Source of the DNA: UBA5314 sp035560815
GTDB taxonomy: Bacteria > Bacillota > Syntrophomonadia > Syntrophomonadales > Syntrophomonadaceae
Direction of reading: 5' to 3'
NCBI GenBank assembly: GCA_035560815.1
Contig: DATMYR010000040.1
Span: 33,205-97,204 of the forward strand
Length of the DNA stretch: 64,000 nt
A model generated the notes under the pieces. That model made no database searches, was not told where the DNA came from, and saw only the letters and a list, made by a program, of their open reading frames with translations. Numbering within the stretch: the stretch's first letter is position 1; every line of letters starts with the position of its first letter. This document shows positions 1-9,469 of the stretch, one piece after another. Position numbers and translations under genes: made by a program.

Positions 1-286
1 AGGCCAGCCGCGAAGCCTGGCCCAGGTGAACTTTAATTCGATAGCAGTCTCCTTCCATGACTCCGGCTGAGGCGGACATGAGAACCAGATTCAAAATCCG
101 GGTGTCAGCATCGTAAAAGGGTTGGGCGATCTTATAAGGGGCGGTAAAAAAAGAGTCTGCAACCAGGGTCACCCCATTCGCGGCTCTGGTCTTGATAAAC
201 AATTCACTGTCTCGTCCGAAACGGTTTGACCCGTGACCGGCTGGCTGAAGGGATGGGAGGGTAGATTTCAGGCTATCATTCCCCAT
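1..286 (-). CDS. ureD: Urease accessory protein UreD/UreH, N-terminal part
   Basis: The first 95 codons of a gene that runs off the left edge of the window. The translation starts MGNDSLKSTLPSLQPAG and contains FFTAPYKIAQPF and SASAGVMEGDCYRIKVHLG, which fit the UreD pattern of an early APYK/APLR-like motif followed by a GG(L/V)xxGDxhxhxh strand. UreD binds apo-urease with UreF and UreG and helps deliver nickel and carbon dioxide to the active site. The start ATG lies one base after the ureG stop codon, so the gene closes the ureABCEFGD operon. The family is assigned from this N-terminal part and operon position only. Confidence 0.85.
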   Translation of the reverse strand, partial: MGNDSLKSTLPSLQPAGHGSNRFGRDSELFIKTRAANGVTLVADSFFTAPYKIAQPFYDADTRILNLVLMSASAGVMEGDCYRIKVHLGQASRLA

Positions 287-287
287 A

Positions 288-896
288 TCATATACCTTCT
301 AATAAAACGTTTTGCTTGATCCACTTGATGACATCCTCAAGCCCCTGGTCGTTCGTCAGATTAGTAAAAACCAGGGGCTTCTCCCCCCTCATTTTTTTAG
401 AATCCCGTTCCATCACCTCAAGACTGGCCCCCACATAAGGTGCTAGATCAATCTTATTGATAACCAGGAGATCTGAACGGGTTATCCCGGGTCCGCCCTT
501 GCGGGGTATTTTATCCCCCTCAGCCACGTCGATGACATAGATAGAGGCGTCAGCCAGATCGGGGCTGAAGGTTGCGGATAGATTATCACCACCGCTTTCT
601 ATAAAAATAATTTGTAGATCGGGGAAGCTCTTGATCAGTTCGTCAACCGCCTCCAGGTTCATAGAAGCATCTTCGCGAATGGCGGTATGGGGGCATCCAC
701 CAGTTTCAACCCCGATAATCCGCTCAGCAGGAAGCACGCTGTGCTTGGCCAAGAATTCGGCATCTTCCCTGGTATAGATGTCATTGGTAACCACGGCAAT
801 ACTATAGGTTGGAGCCAGTTCTCTGGTTAATCGTTCAATGAGGGCTGTCTTCCCAGAACCAACCGGGCCGCCCACGCCGATCTTAACATACTTCAT
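288..896 (-). CDS. ureG: Urease accessory GTPase UreG
   Basis: UreG is the SIMIBI-class GTPase that powers nickel insertion into urease as part of the UreDFG chaperone complex. The P-loop GPVGSGKT lies near residue 10, followed by the ESGGDNLSATFSP segment and the NKIDLAPYVG guanine-specificity motif. At about 202 residues it has the usual length. An ATG five codons upstream is open, but the GGAGGG ribosome-binding site lies 7 bases before the MKYVKIG start at 896, so this start is preferred. It follows ureF and precedes ureD directly. Confidence 0.97.
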   Translation of the reverse strand: MKYVKIGVGGPVGSGKTALIERLTRELAPTYSIAVVTNDIYTREDAEFLAKHSVLPAERIIGVETGGCPHTAIREDASMNLEAVDELIKSFPDLQIIFIESGGDNLSATFSPDLADASIYVIDVAEGDKIPRKGGPGITRSDLLVINKIDLAPYVGASLEVMERDSKKMRGEKPLVFTNLTNDQGLEDVIKWIKQNVLLEGI

Positions 897-927
897 TTGT
901 TTTCCCTCCATTCGTACAGGGGTGACA

Positions 928-1650
928 TTAGGAAATAAACAATCTCATATAGAGTCTTTCATGCTGCATGGAGCGCAGGTCGAAGCCGAACCCGCATATT
1001 CCTATACTATCTTCATCCAGGACTTCTACCCGATCCACCAACTGCTGTAAAAGCGAATGGGCGGCGAATAGAATCTCCTGACCATCCTTCTGACTGATGG
1101 GCACCAGCTTGGCGCAATTGTTCACAATGGATGCCGCCGTACTGTAGCTAATGGCCGACAGGGCATCAGTTTTGTCAACCTGGAGCAGTCGTGCGCTCAA
1201 CCCGTAGACAACACTGTAATGTCCTGCACAACTATGGTTCCTGATGAACTGACCGAACGAATCAAAGAGGCGATTCCCGGCTAGAACCATTTCCACCAAC
1301 TTGGAGAAACGAGCCCCCAGTTTTAGGCTGGCGTTTCTAATTTCCCGAGCTGATTTAACCGCTGAGAGCAGCCTGTCAAGCAGGCATAGGGCTTCAAGCT
1401 TTTCACGGTCTGCATATTCCCAGGCCAGTTTCACCGCCAGCAGATCATTATAAAGGAAGTTGTTCAGCAGATAGCTCTCCAGATATTCCCGGGTGCTCTG
1501 AGCATCATGCACCAGTCCTTTCTGAACATAGGTCTCCAGGCCGAAAGACTGGGTATACCCGCCGATCGGGAATAATGGGTCGCTGATTTGCAGGAGGCAA
1601 AATATAGGGTGGCTTTCAGGCTTCATGGGAATGCGAATGTCCACTTTCAT
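928..1650 (-). CDS. ureF: Urease accessory protein UreF
   Basis: A 240-residue all-helical UreF. The diagnostic FPIGGYTQSFGLETYV segment is near residue 30, and a C-terminal ...GFGFDLRSMQHE region follows. UreF gates the UreG GTPase and forms the nickel-chaperone complex with UreD. A run of six G precedes the ATG. The start overlaps the 3' end of ureE by 35 bases, which suggests translational coupling. A second in-frame ATG eight codons downstream is possible. Confidence 0.95.
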   Translation of the reverse strand: MKVDIRIPMKPESHPIFCLLQISDPLFPIGGYTQSFGLETYVQKGLVHDAQSTREYLESYLLNNFLYNDLLAVKLAWEYADREKLEALCLLDRLLSAVKSAREIRNASLKLGARFSKLVEMVLAGNRLFDSFGQFIRNHSCAGHYSVVYGLSARLLQVDKTDALSAISYSTAASIVNNCAKLVPISQKDGQEILFAAHSLLQQLVDRVEVLDEDSIGICGFGFDLRSMQHERLYMRLFIS

Positions 1651-2086
1651 GGCCCCCCAACGGATTTTTCAGTATAGCTATTTTCTTAACCGGTGAAAAA
1701 CCGCAGCGGCACAGAACCGTCATCAGCGGTTGGTCATAAGGGGTTAAGAGTTCACCGTCTTCAAAAAACAGGGGAGCATGCCGGTTGCCTATCTCATAAC
1801 AGGCTTTTCCCATTTCCAGTACGGAGTTGGCGTGCAAGGCCAGACATTCACACGGCAGTATTTCAACCACCAGCATCTGCTTAGCATCCTGCCACAGAAT
1901 ATCCCCCTGCCGAAGAGGCGCTCCGGTAGGGTTGCGAATGCCAACCTCCGCTCCCTTTCTGCTTACCTTATGCAGCACCTTTTGCCGCACCTGATACCAA
2001 TCAATAGGTACATAGTCCACATATTCCTGGTCCACAGCCCTCATATCCCTATCCATGATGCTGCCCAGGATTTTTTCAATAATCAT
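1616..2086 (-). CDS. ureE: Urease nickel metallochaperone UreE
   Basis: UreE supplies nickel to the UreDFG-apo-urease complex. The protein starts MIIEKILGSI, has the central LVVEILPCECLALHANSVL domain, and ends in a short His-rich tail (GGHESGHSHSHEA) that can bind extra nickel. The reading frame extends upstream, but a GAGG site sits 7 bases before the ATG at 2086, giving about 156 residues, which is normal for the family. It lies between ureC and ureF. Confidence 0.94.
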   Translation of the reverse strand: MIIEKILGSIMDRDMRAVDQEYVDYVPIDWYQVRQKVLHKVSRKGAEVGIRNPTGAPLRQGDILWQDAKQMLVVEILPCECLALHANSVLEMGKACYEIGNRHAPLFFEDGELLTPYDQPLMTVLCRCGFSPVKKIAILKNPLGGHESGHSHSHEA

Positions 2087-2108
2087 AAGCATACCTCGCT
2101 GCCTTCTA

Positions 2109-3827
2109 TTAGAATAGAAAATACCTTTGCGCCAGGGACAGGGCGGCCAGCGGTTCACAGGTTAAATGCTCCCCATCGGCTCTCACTTCATAGGTTTCCG
2201 GGTCAACTTCTATGACCGGGGTGGCATCATTTAAGACCATATCCTTTTTAGACAAGGTGCGGCAGCCGGAAACCGGGGCTAGACTCTTCTGCAGTTTCAA
2301 GGTTTCCAGGGAGCCGTTTTCCATGGCAGCCTGAGAAACAAAGGTCAAGCAAGTATTGTTCCTGGCTCCCCCATAAGCGCCAAACATGTTGCGGTATATA
2401 ACTGGTTGCGGGGTGGGGATGGAGGCGTTGGCATCTCCCATTTTGCTGGCCGCGATGAAACCGCCCTTGATGATCATTTCCGGTTTAACACCGAACATGG
2501 CCGGCTGCCAGAGGACGATATCAGCCATTTTATCCTTCTCCAGGGAACCCACATGCCGGGATATTCCATGAGTTATGGCGGGATTGATGGTGTATTTGGC
2601 GATATATCTCTTTACCCGGAAATTATCATTTTCCCCGGTTTCCCCCTTGAGAAAGCCCCGCTGTTTCTTCATTTTGTCGGCTGTCTGCCAGGTCCTGGTG
2701 ATTACCTCACCCACCCGGCCCATCGCCTGGGAGTCAGAACTCATCATGCTGAAAACACCCAGGTCATGCAGGATATCTTCCGCGGCAATGGTTTCCGGTC
2801 GTATCCGGGAATCGGCAAAAGCTACATCCTCAGGGACTTTACTGTCAAGATGGTGACAGACCATCAACATATCCAGATGTTCGTCAATGGTATTGATGGT
2901 AAAGGGCATGGTGGGGTTGGTGGAAGAAGGCAGTACATTGAGCAGAGAGGCAATCCTGATGATGTCGGGGGCATGCCCGCCTCCCGCGCCCTCGGTATGA
3001 AATGTATGAATAGTCCGGCCATCGATGGCCCGCATGGTATCCTCGACGAATCCTGCTTCATTCAGGGTGTCGCTGTGGATGGCCACCTGCACGTCATAGT
3101 CGTCAGCTACCTTCAGGCAGGTATCTATCGCCCCGGGGGTGGTTCCCCAGTCTTCGTGGAGCTTGAGACCGATAGCCCCGGCCATCACCTGTTCAACCAG
3201 CGGCTTCTGAAAAGATGCGTTGCCTTTGCCCAGGAAGCCTAGGTTCATGGGAAAGTGATCGGCCGCCTGCAGCATGCGATGGATGTTGAAAGCTCCCGGT
3301 GTGCAGGTGGTGGCATTGGTCCCATCGGCTGGTCCCGTCCCGCCGCCGATCATGGTAGTAATGCCGCTGAATAAAGCCGTTTGAATCTGCTGCGGGCAGA
3401 TGAAATGAATATGGGTGTCAATACCGCCGGGGGTGGCAATCAGCCCTTCACCGGCAATGACCTCGGTAGCCGCACCGATTACCAGGCCAGCCCTGACGCC
3501 GTCCATAATATCGGGATTTCCAGCTTTGCCGATTCCCGCAATCCTGCCGTCCCGGATGCCGATATCGCCCTTAACGATTCCCCGGGCATCAAGTATGATG
3601 GCGTTGGTGATGACAAGATCCAGGGCCCCGTCCTGTCGGGAAAGGGATGACGACTGTCCCATGCCGTCCCGGATGGATTTCCCCCCCCCAAACTTGCACT
3701 CATCCCCGTAAACAGTAAAATCATCCTCAATTTCAATGATCAATTCGGTATCCGCCAATCGGATGCAGTCCCCACGGGTTGGCCCATACATCCCGGCATA
3801 TTCTTTGCCTGGCATCGTATAACTCAC
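2109..3827 (-). CDS. ureC: Urease alpha subunit UreC
   Basis: Catalytic subunit of the nickel enzyme that hydrolyses urea to ammonia and carbamate. All ligands are visible with a constant offset of five from the Klebsiella numbering: H139 and H141 (THIHF), carbamylated K222 and H224 (GLKLHEDW), H251 (AIHSD), H277 (HTFHTEGAGGGHAPD), the mobile-flap H325 region (VCHHLD) and D365 (SSDSQAMG). At 572 residues it is full length and should be active. It starts with GTG behind AAAGGAG, two bases after the ureB stop. Confidence 0.98.
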   Translation of the reverse strand: MSYTMPGKEYAGMYGPTRGDCIRLADTELIIEIEDDFTVYGDECKFGGGKSIRDGMGQSSSLSRQDGALDLVITNAIILDARGIVKGDIGIRDGRIAGIGKAGNPDIMDGVRAGLVIGAATEVIAGEGLIATPGGIDTHIHFICPQQIQTALFSGITTMIGGGTGPADGTNATTCTPGAFNIHRMLQAADHFPMNLGFLGKGNASFQKPLVEQVMAGAIGLKLHEDWGTTPGAIDTCLKVADDYDVQVAIHSDTLNEAGFVEDTMRAIDGRTIHTFHTEGAGGGHAPDIIRIASLLNVLPSSTNPTMPFTINTIDEHLDMLMVCHHLDSKVPEDVAFADSRIRPETIAAEDILHDLGVFSMMSSDSQAMGRVGEVITRTWQTADKMKKQRGFLKGETGENDNFRVKRYIAKYTINPAITHGISRHVGSLEKDKMADIVLWQPAMFGVKPEMIIKGGFIAASKMGDANASIPTPQPVIYRNMFGAYGGARNNTCLTFVSQAAMENGSLETLKLQKSLAPVSGCRTLSKKDMVLNDATPVIEVDPETYEVRADGEHLTCEPLAALSLAQRYFLF

Positions 3828-3829
3828 TA

Positions 3830-4201
3830 CTATTCAACTCCTTTAAAGCCAAGATTTTTCGCCTTCAAGAGAGCCTGGCGGCAACATTCCTGGTCGTCTA
3901 CCCGGCCTGCGGTGAGGTCGTTCAAACCATGGACTATTTTTTCACCCCCCAGAAAAACCAGTTGAATCTCCTTCTCTTCTCCGGGTTCGAATCTGACCGC
4001 TGTTCCCGAAGGGATGTCCAGGCGCATACCGAAGGCCTGATTCCTGGGAAATGATAGACATTTATTCACTTCGAAAAAATGATAATGAGAACCTACCTGG
4101 ACCGGGCGGTCTCCCGTGTTGGCTACTTTGATTACCACGCTGGGCCGGTCCTGGTTCAGAGGAATCACCTGGTTATGAATAAAATATTCACCTGGGATCA
4201 T
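3830..4201 (-). CDS. ureB: Urease beta subunit UreB
   Basis: A 123-residue small structural subunit starting MIPGEYFIHNQVIPLNQ, with the family hallmarks VANTGDRPVQVGSHYHFFEVN and FGMRLDIPSGTAVRFEPGE. Its beta fold packs on UreC in the (UreABC)3 complex. The ribosome-binding site AGGAGG is clear. It is separate from ureA and not fused to it, as is usual in bacteria other than Helicobacter. Confidence 0.97.
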   Translation of the reverse strand: MIPGEYFIHNQVIPLNQDRPSVVIKVANTGDRPVQVGSHYHFFEVNKCLSFPRNQAFGMRLDIPSGTAVRFEPGEEKEIQLVFLGGEKIVHGLNDLTAGRVDDQECCRQALLKAKNLGFKGVE

Positions 4202-4237
4202 AAAACTCCAACCTCCTAAAGAATTGAATTCCCTGGA

Positions 4238-4540
4238 TCAGCGTATGGGATTATGCACGGTGACCAGCTTGCTGCCATCGGGGAAGGTGGCCTCAAGCTG
4301 AATCTCATGGATCATGGCATCTACGCCCTCCATCACCTGATCCCGGCTCAGAATCTGGGCTCCCAATCGCATTAACTCGGTAACCGTTTTCCCGTCCCGG
4401 GCGGCTTCCAATAATTCTGCGCTGATGAGTGCTATGGCTTCAGGATAATTTAGCTTCAGCCCCCGGTCTTTTCTTTTTCTGGCCAGCTCTCCAGCCACAT
4501 GAAGCATCAGCTTTTCCGTTTCTTTGGATGTTAAGTGCAC
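4238..4540 (-). CDS. ureA: Urease gamma subunit UreA
   Basis: Small structural subunit: VHLTSKETEKLMLHVAGEL at the N-terminus, LNYPEAIALIS in the middle, and the terminal VTVHNPI. Two GTG starts are possible. The downstream one at 4540 gives exactly the canonical 100-residue UreA beginning with xHLT, and has a better spaced AGGTG site; the upstream one (4549) adds three residues. It is the first urease gene and follows urtE by about 40 bases. Confidence 0.96.
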   Translation of the reverse strand: MHLTSKETEKLMLHVAGELARKRKDRGLKLNYPEAIALISAELLEAARDGKTVTELMRLGAQILSRDQVMEGVDAMIHEIQLEATFPDGSKLVTVHNPIR

Positions 4541-4578
4541 CCTTATCACCTGCCTTTCATACTTCGAACCCCATCAAG

Positions 4579-5271
4579 CTAAATGGCGATCTTCTCCTGT
4601 ATTTCCTTCAGGTCGATGTCTTTGATGTTTCCCTCCATTACAATGCGGCCTTTATCCATGGCATAACAGTAATCGGCAACTTCCCAAACAAAATCGATAT
4701 ACTGCTCAACGATGAGCATACTGATATTTCCCGGCTCTTTTAATTCCTTGATTACCCGGGAAATTTCCTGAATGATGGATGGCTGAATTCCCTCTGTCGG
4801 TTCATCCAACAAGAGCAGTTTGGGTTTGGATACCAGGGCCCGGGCTATGGCCAGCTGCTGCTGCTGCCCGCCGCTTAAATCTCCCCCTTTTTTTTTGCGC
4901 ATGTTCTGCAATACCGGGAAGAGTGAAAATATATTGGGGTCCAGACCGGTCTTTTTATCGTTCCTCTCCAGACCCAGGAGCAGATTTTCCTCCACCCGCA
5001 GCTGGGAAAAGATATCCCGCCCCTGGGGTACATAGCCGATTCCCTGTAAAGCCCGTTTATAGGTGGGCATTTTGATCATCTCGCACCCATCCAGCTCAAT
5101 ACTGCCCTGGGGTGTTTTGATGAGGCCCATGATGCTTTTTAGCAGGGTGGTTTTGCCCACGCCGTTCCGGCCAATCAGGCACACCACCTGGCCCTCGGCA
5201 ATCTTGAGGCTGATATTCTGGAGGATGACACTCTCGCCGTAACAGGCTTTCAGGTTGGCAATCTTAAGCAC
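4579..5271 (-). CDS. urtE: Urea ABC transporter ATP-binding protein UrtE
   Basis: A 230-residue LivF-type ATPase. It has Walker A GRNGVGKTT, signature LSGGQQQQLAIARAL, Walker B LLLLDEPTEGIQPSI, and the H-loop region VEQY typical of UrtE/LivF. It pairs with UrtD to drive UrtBC. The frame is open far upstream inside urtD, but a GTG at 5271 gives a natural N-terminus (MLKIANLKACYGES) that overlaps the urtD stop by 8 bases. Confidence 0.93.
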   Translation of the reverse strand: MLKIANLKACYGESVILQNISLKIAEGQVVCLIGRNGVGKTTLLKSIMGLIKTPQGSIELDGCEMIKMPTYKRALQGIGYVPQGRDIFSQLRVEENLLLGLERNDKKTGLDPNIFSLFPVLQNMRKKKGGDLSGGQQQQLAIARALVSKPKLLLLDEPTEGIQPSIIQEISRVIKELKEPGNISMLIVEQYIDFVWEVADYCYAMDKGRIVMEGNIKDIDLKEIQEKIAI

Positions 5272-6019
5272 AATTGCTGACACCTCTTCCCAGATACACC
5301 TCAATGACCTTGGGGTTCTTTTGCACTTCCTCCATATCTCCCTCGTCCAGCAGCGCGCCTTCATGAAGTACCGTGACCGTGCTGGCGATTTCCCTGACAA
5401 AGGCCATATCGTGTTCAACAATCACCAGTGAGCATTCCTGAGAAATTTCTTTCAGGAGTTCTCCGGTCTTTTCCGTCTCCTGCCTGCCCATACCGGCTAC
5501 CGGTTCGTCGAGCAGCATGATTTCCGGCTGTTGCACCAGAAGCATACCAATTTCCAGCCATTGTTTCTCTCCATGGGACAATGTTTCCGGCATCTGGTGC
5601 CGTTTCTCGAATAGGCCGATGGTGTCCAGGATCCGTTCGATTCTATCTACCTGCTCCTGTCCCAGCCGGGAAAATAGGGTGGCGAAAATTGTGCGGTGTT
5701 TATCGGCAGCCAGCTCCATATTCTCGTAGATGGTAATCCCGTTAAAAACTGAAGGCACCTGAAACTTACGGCCTATTCCCAGTTCAACAATCTTATGTTC
5801 CGCCAGTTTGGTTACGTCACTTCCGTCCTTGAAAATGATACGCCCGGCAGCCGGCTTCACCCGGCCGCAAATGGCGTCTAACAGGGTGGTCTTGCCCGCG
5901 CCGTTGGGACCGATAAAACAGTGTATTTCTCCGGTTTTTATGGATGTGCTGAGATGATTGACTGCTTTGAAACCATCAAAACTGACTGTCAGATCATTGA
6001 TTTCTAAAAGACTATCCAT
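5264..6019 (-). CDS. urtD: Urea ABC transporter ATP-binding protein UrtD
   Basis: A LivG-type ATPase of about 251 residues. Walker A is GPNGAGKTT, the signature is LSHGEKQWLEIGMLL (LSHGE is typical of UrtD/LivG), and Walker B is IMLLDEPVAGM. An AAGGAG site 9 bases before the ATG at 6019 sets the start; an upstream in-frame TTG is less likely. It heterodimerises with UrtE at the inner membrane. Confidence 0.94.
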   Translation of the reverse strand: MDSLLEINDLTVSFDGFKAVNHLSTSIKTGEIHCFIGPNGAGKTTLLDAICGRVKPAAGRIIFKDGSDVTKLAEHKIVELGIGRKFQVPSVFNGITIYENMELAADKHRTIFATLFSRLGQEQVDRIERILDTIGLFEKRHQMPETLSHGEKQWLEIGMLLVQQPEIMLLDEPVAGMGRQETEKTGELLKEISQECSLVIVEHDMAFVREIASTVTVLHEGALLDEGDMEEVQKNPKVIEVYLGRGVSNCA

Positions 6020-6075
6020 ATACAATCACTCCTTGTTGATAAATTTCCTTCATCATACTGGGGCGTTATGAGGAC

Positions 6076-7167
6076 TCAGACAGGGATGCTACGGGCTGCG
6101 TCATCCTGGCTGATGGTTCTCTTGCTCAATTTACCTTGTATTTGCTGGTAGACTCCCACCAACCCCCGGGGCATGAACATGACGACAGCGATGAAGGCGA
6201 AGCCGATAAAATAGGACCAGATATCGGGGAAATTCTCGCTAAGTCCACTTTTCAGCGAATTGACTAGTATGGCACCGATCATTCCGCCAATTAGGCTCCC
6301 CCTGCCGCCGATGGCCACCCATATGACCATTTCTACGGAAGGCACGATGCCCATTTCTGCCGGTGAGATAATCCCCACCTGAGGCACGAACATAGCGCCC
6401 GCCAATCCGGCCAGGGCAGCAGATATGCAATAGACAAAGACCTTATAGACAGCTGGATTGTAGCCGGAAAATCGAACCCGGTTTTCTCCGTCGCGGATGG
6501 CGAGCAGGACCTTCCCGGTCCGACTGTCGATGATGAAGCGGCAAAATAGATAGGCTAAGACCAGCATCAACAGGGAGGCATAATAGAGCCCTATTTTCGT
6601 AGAAGCACTGGCCAGCGGGAAGCCGAAAATGGTTTTCAGATTGGTTATGCCATTGGTGCCTCCTGTATAGGCTTGTTGCCCGATGAAAAGAACCACAAAG
6701 ATAATGGACAGGGCCTGGCTCAAAATAGAAAAATAGACTCCCTTGATACGGTTTCTAAATGTCAGAGAACCCACGATAAAAGCCAATAAAGCCGGTACCA
6801 AGATGGCCATGGCCAGGGCAAAGGGGGCGGAGGCAAAAGGCTTCCAAAAAGCGGGTAGGGCCTCCAGCCCGCTCCAGGACATGAAGTCCGGCAGCCGCCC
6901 GCCGCTGGATTCCAATTTCAAATACATTCCCAGGCAATAGGCTCCCAGGCCGAAATACACACCGTGCCCCAGGCTAAGTATTCCGGTGTAGCCCCAGATC
7001 AAGTCGATGCCCAGGGCCAGGATGGCATAGGCGATAAACTTGCCCAGGAGATTGGTTCTAAAATCGGAAAGAAACAGGGGGGCCAGGCCTAAAACAATAA
7101 ATATGATAAAGATAACGGCATTTTTTCCCTGCAGGTACTTCCTGATTGTTGCTATGATCTGTGCCAA
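6076..7167 (-). CDS. urtC: Urea ABC transporter permease UrtC
   Basis: A LivM-type permease of 363 residues with about ten membrane segments. The N-terminal GIDLIWGYTGILSLGHGVYFGLGAY and the C-terminal MVIWVAIGGRGSLIGGMIGA blocks are typical of branched-chain amino acid/urea permeases. It starts with TTG behind GGGGGGAG. With UrtB it forms the channel for urea. Confidence 0.94.
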   Translation of the reverse strand: MAQIIATIRKYLQGKNAVIFIIFIVLGLAPLFLSDFRTNLLGKFIAYAILALGIDLIWGYTGILSLGHGVYFGLGAYCLGMYLKLESSGGRLPDFMSWSGLEALPAFWKPFASAPFALAMAILVPALLAFIVGSLTFRNRIKGVYFSILSQALSIIFVVLFIGQQAYTGGTNGITNLKTIFGFPLASASTKIGLYYASLLMLVLAYLFCRFIIDSRTGKVLLAIRDGENRVRFSGYNPAVYKVFVYCISAALAGLAGAMFVPQVGIISPAEMGIVPSVEMVIWVAIGGRGSLIGGMIGAILVNSLKSGLSENFPDIWSYFIGFAFIAVVMFMPRGLVGVYQQIQGKLSKRTISQDDAARSIPV

Positions 7168-7184
7168 AATTTCTCCCCCCTTCT

Positions 7185-8093
7185 CTAGTCATCAAGCTCG
7201 CGGCTGCTAATCGTAAACAAACCCTGGGGTTTCCACTGTAGGAATATGATTACCAGTAGAAACATCAGCACTTTACCCAGAGAGGCATTGGTAAAAAATT
7301 CAAAGCTGGTGCTGCCAATGCCGATGGCGAGGGCTCCGGCTACAGTGCCTATGATTCGGCCTACACCTCCCAGGACTACTACCATAAAGGTGTCAACCAG
7401 ATAGTTGGTACCCAGGGTGGGCCCGATCGAACCCAGCAGAGTGAGCGCGCAGCCTGATATACCGGCCAGCCCCGATCCCAGGGCAAAAGTCAGGGCATCA
7501 ATTTTCCTGGTATTAATGCCCAGGCTCTCAGCCATGCTCCGGTTCTGCATTACCGCCCGGATCCGGCGTCCGCTGGCAGTCTGGTACAGGAAAAGATAAA
7601 CCCCCAGGATGCATAAGGACACCAGCAATATGATGAACAGCCTTTTGTAAGGAAGCTGCAGGTTTCCCATGAGAAGAATGCCCCCGTCCAGCCAGCGGGG
7701 ACTCTTTACATCCACATTGGGAGCCCCGAAGATACTTCTGGCCAACTGCTGCAAAATCAGGCTCACCCCCCAGGTGGCCAGAATACTGTCAATTGCCCTA
7801 CCATACAGACGTTTGATAATGGTTATTTCCAATAGGTATCCCACCAGGGCGGTTATGATGAAAGCAGCCGGTAGGGCAAAAATGAAATAGCTGTTGAATA
7901 AGCTCTTATCAAAATAGGTGGCAAACACCTTTTGAGTCATATAGGCGACATAGGCGCCAATCATGATCAGTTCTCCATGGGCCATGTTGATGATCTTCAT
8001 CAGGCCAAAAATGATGGCCAGACCCAGGGCGGCCAGCATGAGAATAGAGCCTACGCTTATTCCATTAAATATTTGCATTAAATAGGTACTCAT
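7185..8093 (-). CDS. urtB: Urea ABC transporter permease UrtB
   Basis: A LivH-type permease of about 302 residues starting MSTYLMQIFNGISVGSI, with GLAIIFGLMKIINMAHGELIMIGAY and a C-terminal VVLGGVGRIIGTVAGAL block. The GGAG site 9 bases upstream of the ATG at 8093 favours this start over an ATG five codons upstream. The LivH-type MINMAHGE helix and the place right after urtA support UrtB. Confidence 0.94.
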   Translation of the reverse strand: MSTYLMQIFNGISVGSILMLAALGLAIIFGLMKIINMAHGELIMIGAYVAYMTQKVFATYFDKSLFNSYFIFALPAAFIITALVGYLLEITIIKRLYGRAIDSILATWGVSLILQQLARSIFGAPNVDVKSPRWLDGGILLMGNLQLPYKRLFIILLVSLCILGVYLFLYQTASGRRIRAVMQNRSMAESLGINTRKIDALTFALGSGLAGISGCALTLLGSIGPTLGTNYLVDTFMVVVLGGVGRIIGTVAGALAIGIGSTSFEFFTNASLGKVLMFLLVIIFLQWKPQGLFTISSRELDD

Positions 8094-8165
8094 CGTTCCA
8101 CGCTCCAATATATTTTGCCTGTGCAGGAAGCCGGGAAGACTGCCTGCACAGGCAAATCCATACTA

Positions 8166-9416
8166 CTAGTTGCTCAAGCCTTTCCCCCAGTCGTAGGTTT
8201 TGAGGTAGGGATCGGGACGAACAGCTTGACCTGAATTCCAAATTTCCTTGATCATGCCATCAGCCTGAACTTCACCAATTCGAACCGGCTTCCAGAGATG
8301 CTGGTTTTCACCTTCTATTTTTACCAGGCCTTCCGGTGCTTTGAACTCCAGACCTTTGGCTGCCGCCTTGACTTTATCGACATCGACGGAGCCTGCCTTT
8401 TCAACAGCTGCCGCCCAAAGGTAAACGCCATCATAGGCTGCTTCGATAGGATCATCGGTCACCCGGTCCTGTCCGTATTTTGCCTTATATTTCTCTACAA
8501 AGGCTTTGTTTTCCGGAGTATCGGTGGTTTGGTAATAGTTCCAGGAAACCAGGTGGCCTTTCATATTGTCAGCCCCGATTCCGCGAACTTCTTCTTCGGC
8601 TACGCTTACCGAGCAGGTAGTAAGATCGCTGGAGGTGATTCCCGCATCCTTCAACTGCTTGAAGAAGGCCACATTACTGTCGCCATTCAAAGTGTTAAAA
8701 ACCACATCCGGTTTAGCGGCTTTAATCTTGTTAACGATCGTGCTGTAGTCGGTGTAGCCCAGTGGTGTGTATTCTTCCGCCACCAGTTGGCCGCCCATAG
8801 CATTTAACTCGGCCTTGATGATTTTATTGGCGGTTCTGGGAAATACATAATCAGAACCGATCAGGAAGAATTTTTTGCCTTTGTTTTTCAGCAGCCACTC
8901 GACTGCGGGGACAATCTGCTGATTAGGTGCGGCTCCGGTGTAGAATATATTCGGAGAAGCCTCCATGCCTTCATACTGAACCGGGTACCAGAGCAAGCCG
9001 TTGTTTTGCTCAAACACCGGCAGAACTGCCTTGCGGCTGGCCGAAGTCCAGCAGCCGAATACGGTGGCTACTTTATCATCCTGTAAAAGCTTCTTGGCTT
9101 TTTCTGCGAAGGTGGGCCAATCGGACGCCCCATCTTCAACAATGGGCTGAATTTTTTTCCCCAGAACTCCGCCTTTGGCGTTGATTTCATCAATCGCCAT
9201 CATTTCAGCGTCCTTGACCGATACCTCGCTAATCGCCATAGTCCCGCTTAAAGAATGTAAAATACCGACCTTGATGGTATCTCCGGAATCCTTGGTAGCC
9301 GCGGTTTGGCTGGCCTTTTGAGCCCCGCATCCACTCATCAGCAGCAGTGCCGCCAATAATACCGCCATCACACTCACGGCTTTTATTTTCTGAATTTTGC
9401 AGAGTATTTTTTTCAC
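8166..9416 (-). CDS. urtA: Urea-binding lipoprotein UrtA
   Basis: Extracytoplasmic solute-binding component of the urea transporter. A signal peptide ends in a lipobox (LLMSGC), so the mature protein is lipid-anchored, as expected in a Gram-positive. The body (IKVGILHSLSGTMAISEVSVKDAE..., NNGLLWYPVQYEGMEASPN, IGSDYVFPRTANKIIKAEL) is the UrtA/AmiC-like periplasmic-binding fold. The GTG at 9416 is 8 bases after GGAAGGGTGG; an upstream GTG is too close to any site. The long leader with three structured repeats lies directly upstream. Confidence 0.95.
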   Translation of the reverse strand: MKKILCKIQKIKAVSVMAVLLAALLLMSGCGAQKASQTAATKDSGDTIKVGILHSLSGTMAISEVSVKDAEMMAIDEINAKGGVLGKKIQPIVEDGASDWPTFAEKAKKLLQDDKVATVFGCWTSASRKAVLPVFEQNNGLLWYPVQYEGMEASPNIFYTGAAPNQQIVPAVEWLLKNKGKKFFLIGSDYVFPRTANKIIKAELNAMGGQLVAEEYTPLGYTDYSTIVNKIKAAKPDVVFNTLNGDSNVAFFKQLKDAGITSSDLTTCSVSVAEEEVRGIGADNMKGHLVSWNYYQTTDTPENKAFVEKYKAKYGQDRVTDDPIEAAYDGVYLWAAAVEKAGSVDVDKVKAAAKGLEFKAPEGLVKIEGENQHLWKPVRIGEVQADGMIKEIWNSGQAVRPDPYLKTYDWGKGLSN

Positions 9417-9469
9417 TGTATCAACCACCCTTCCAATGTAAAAAATAAGTTCTTATCAATGACAGGACA

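Noticed and set aside
2406..3242. A 278-codon open frame on the plus strand inside ureC
   Set aside because: Antisense to the fully conserved urease alpha subunit, with no family signature.
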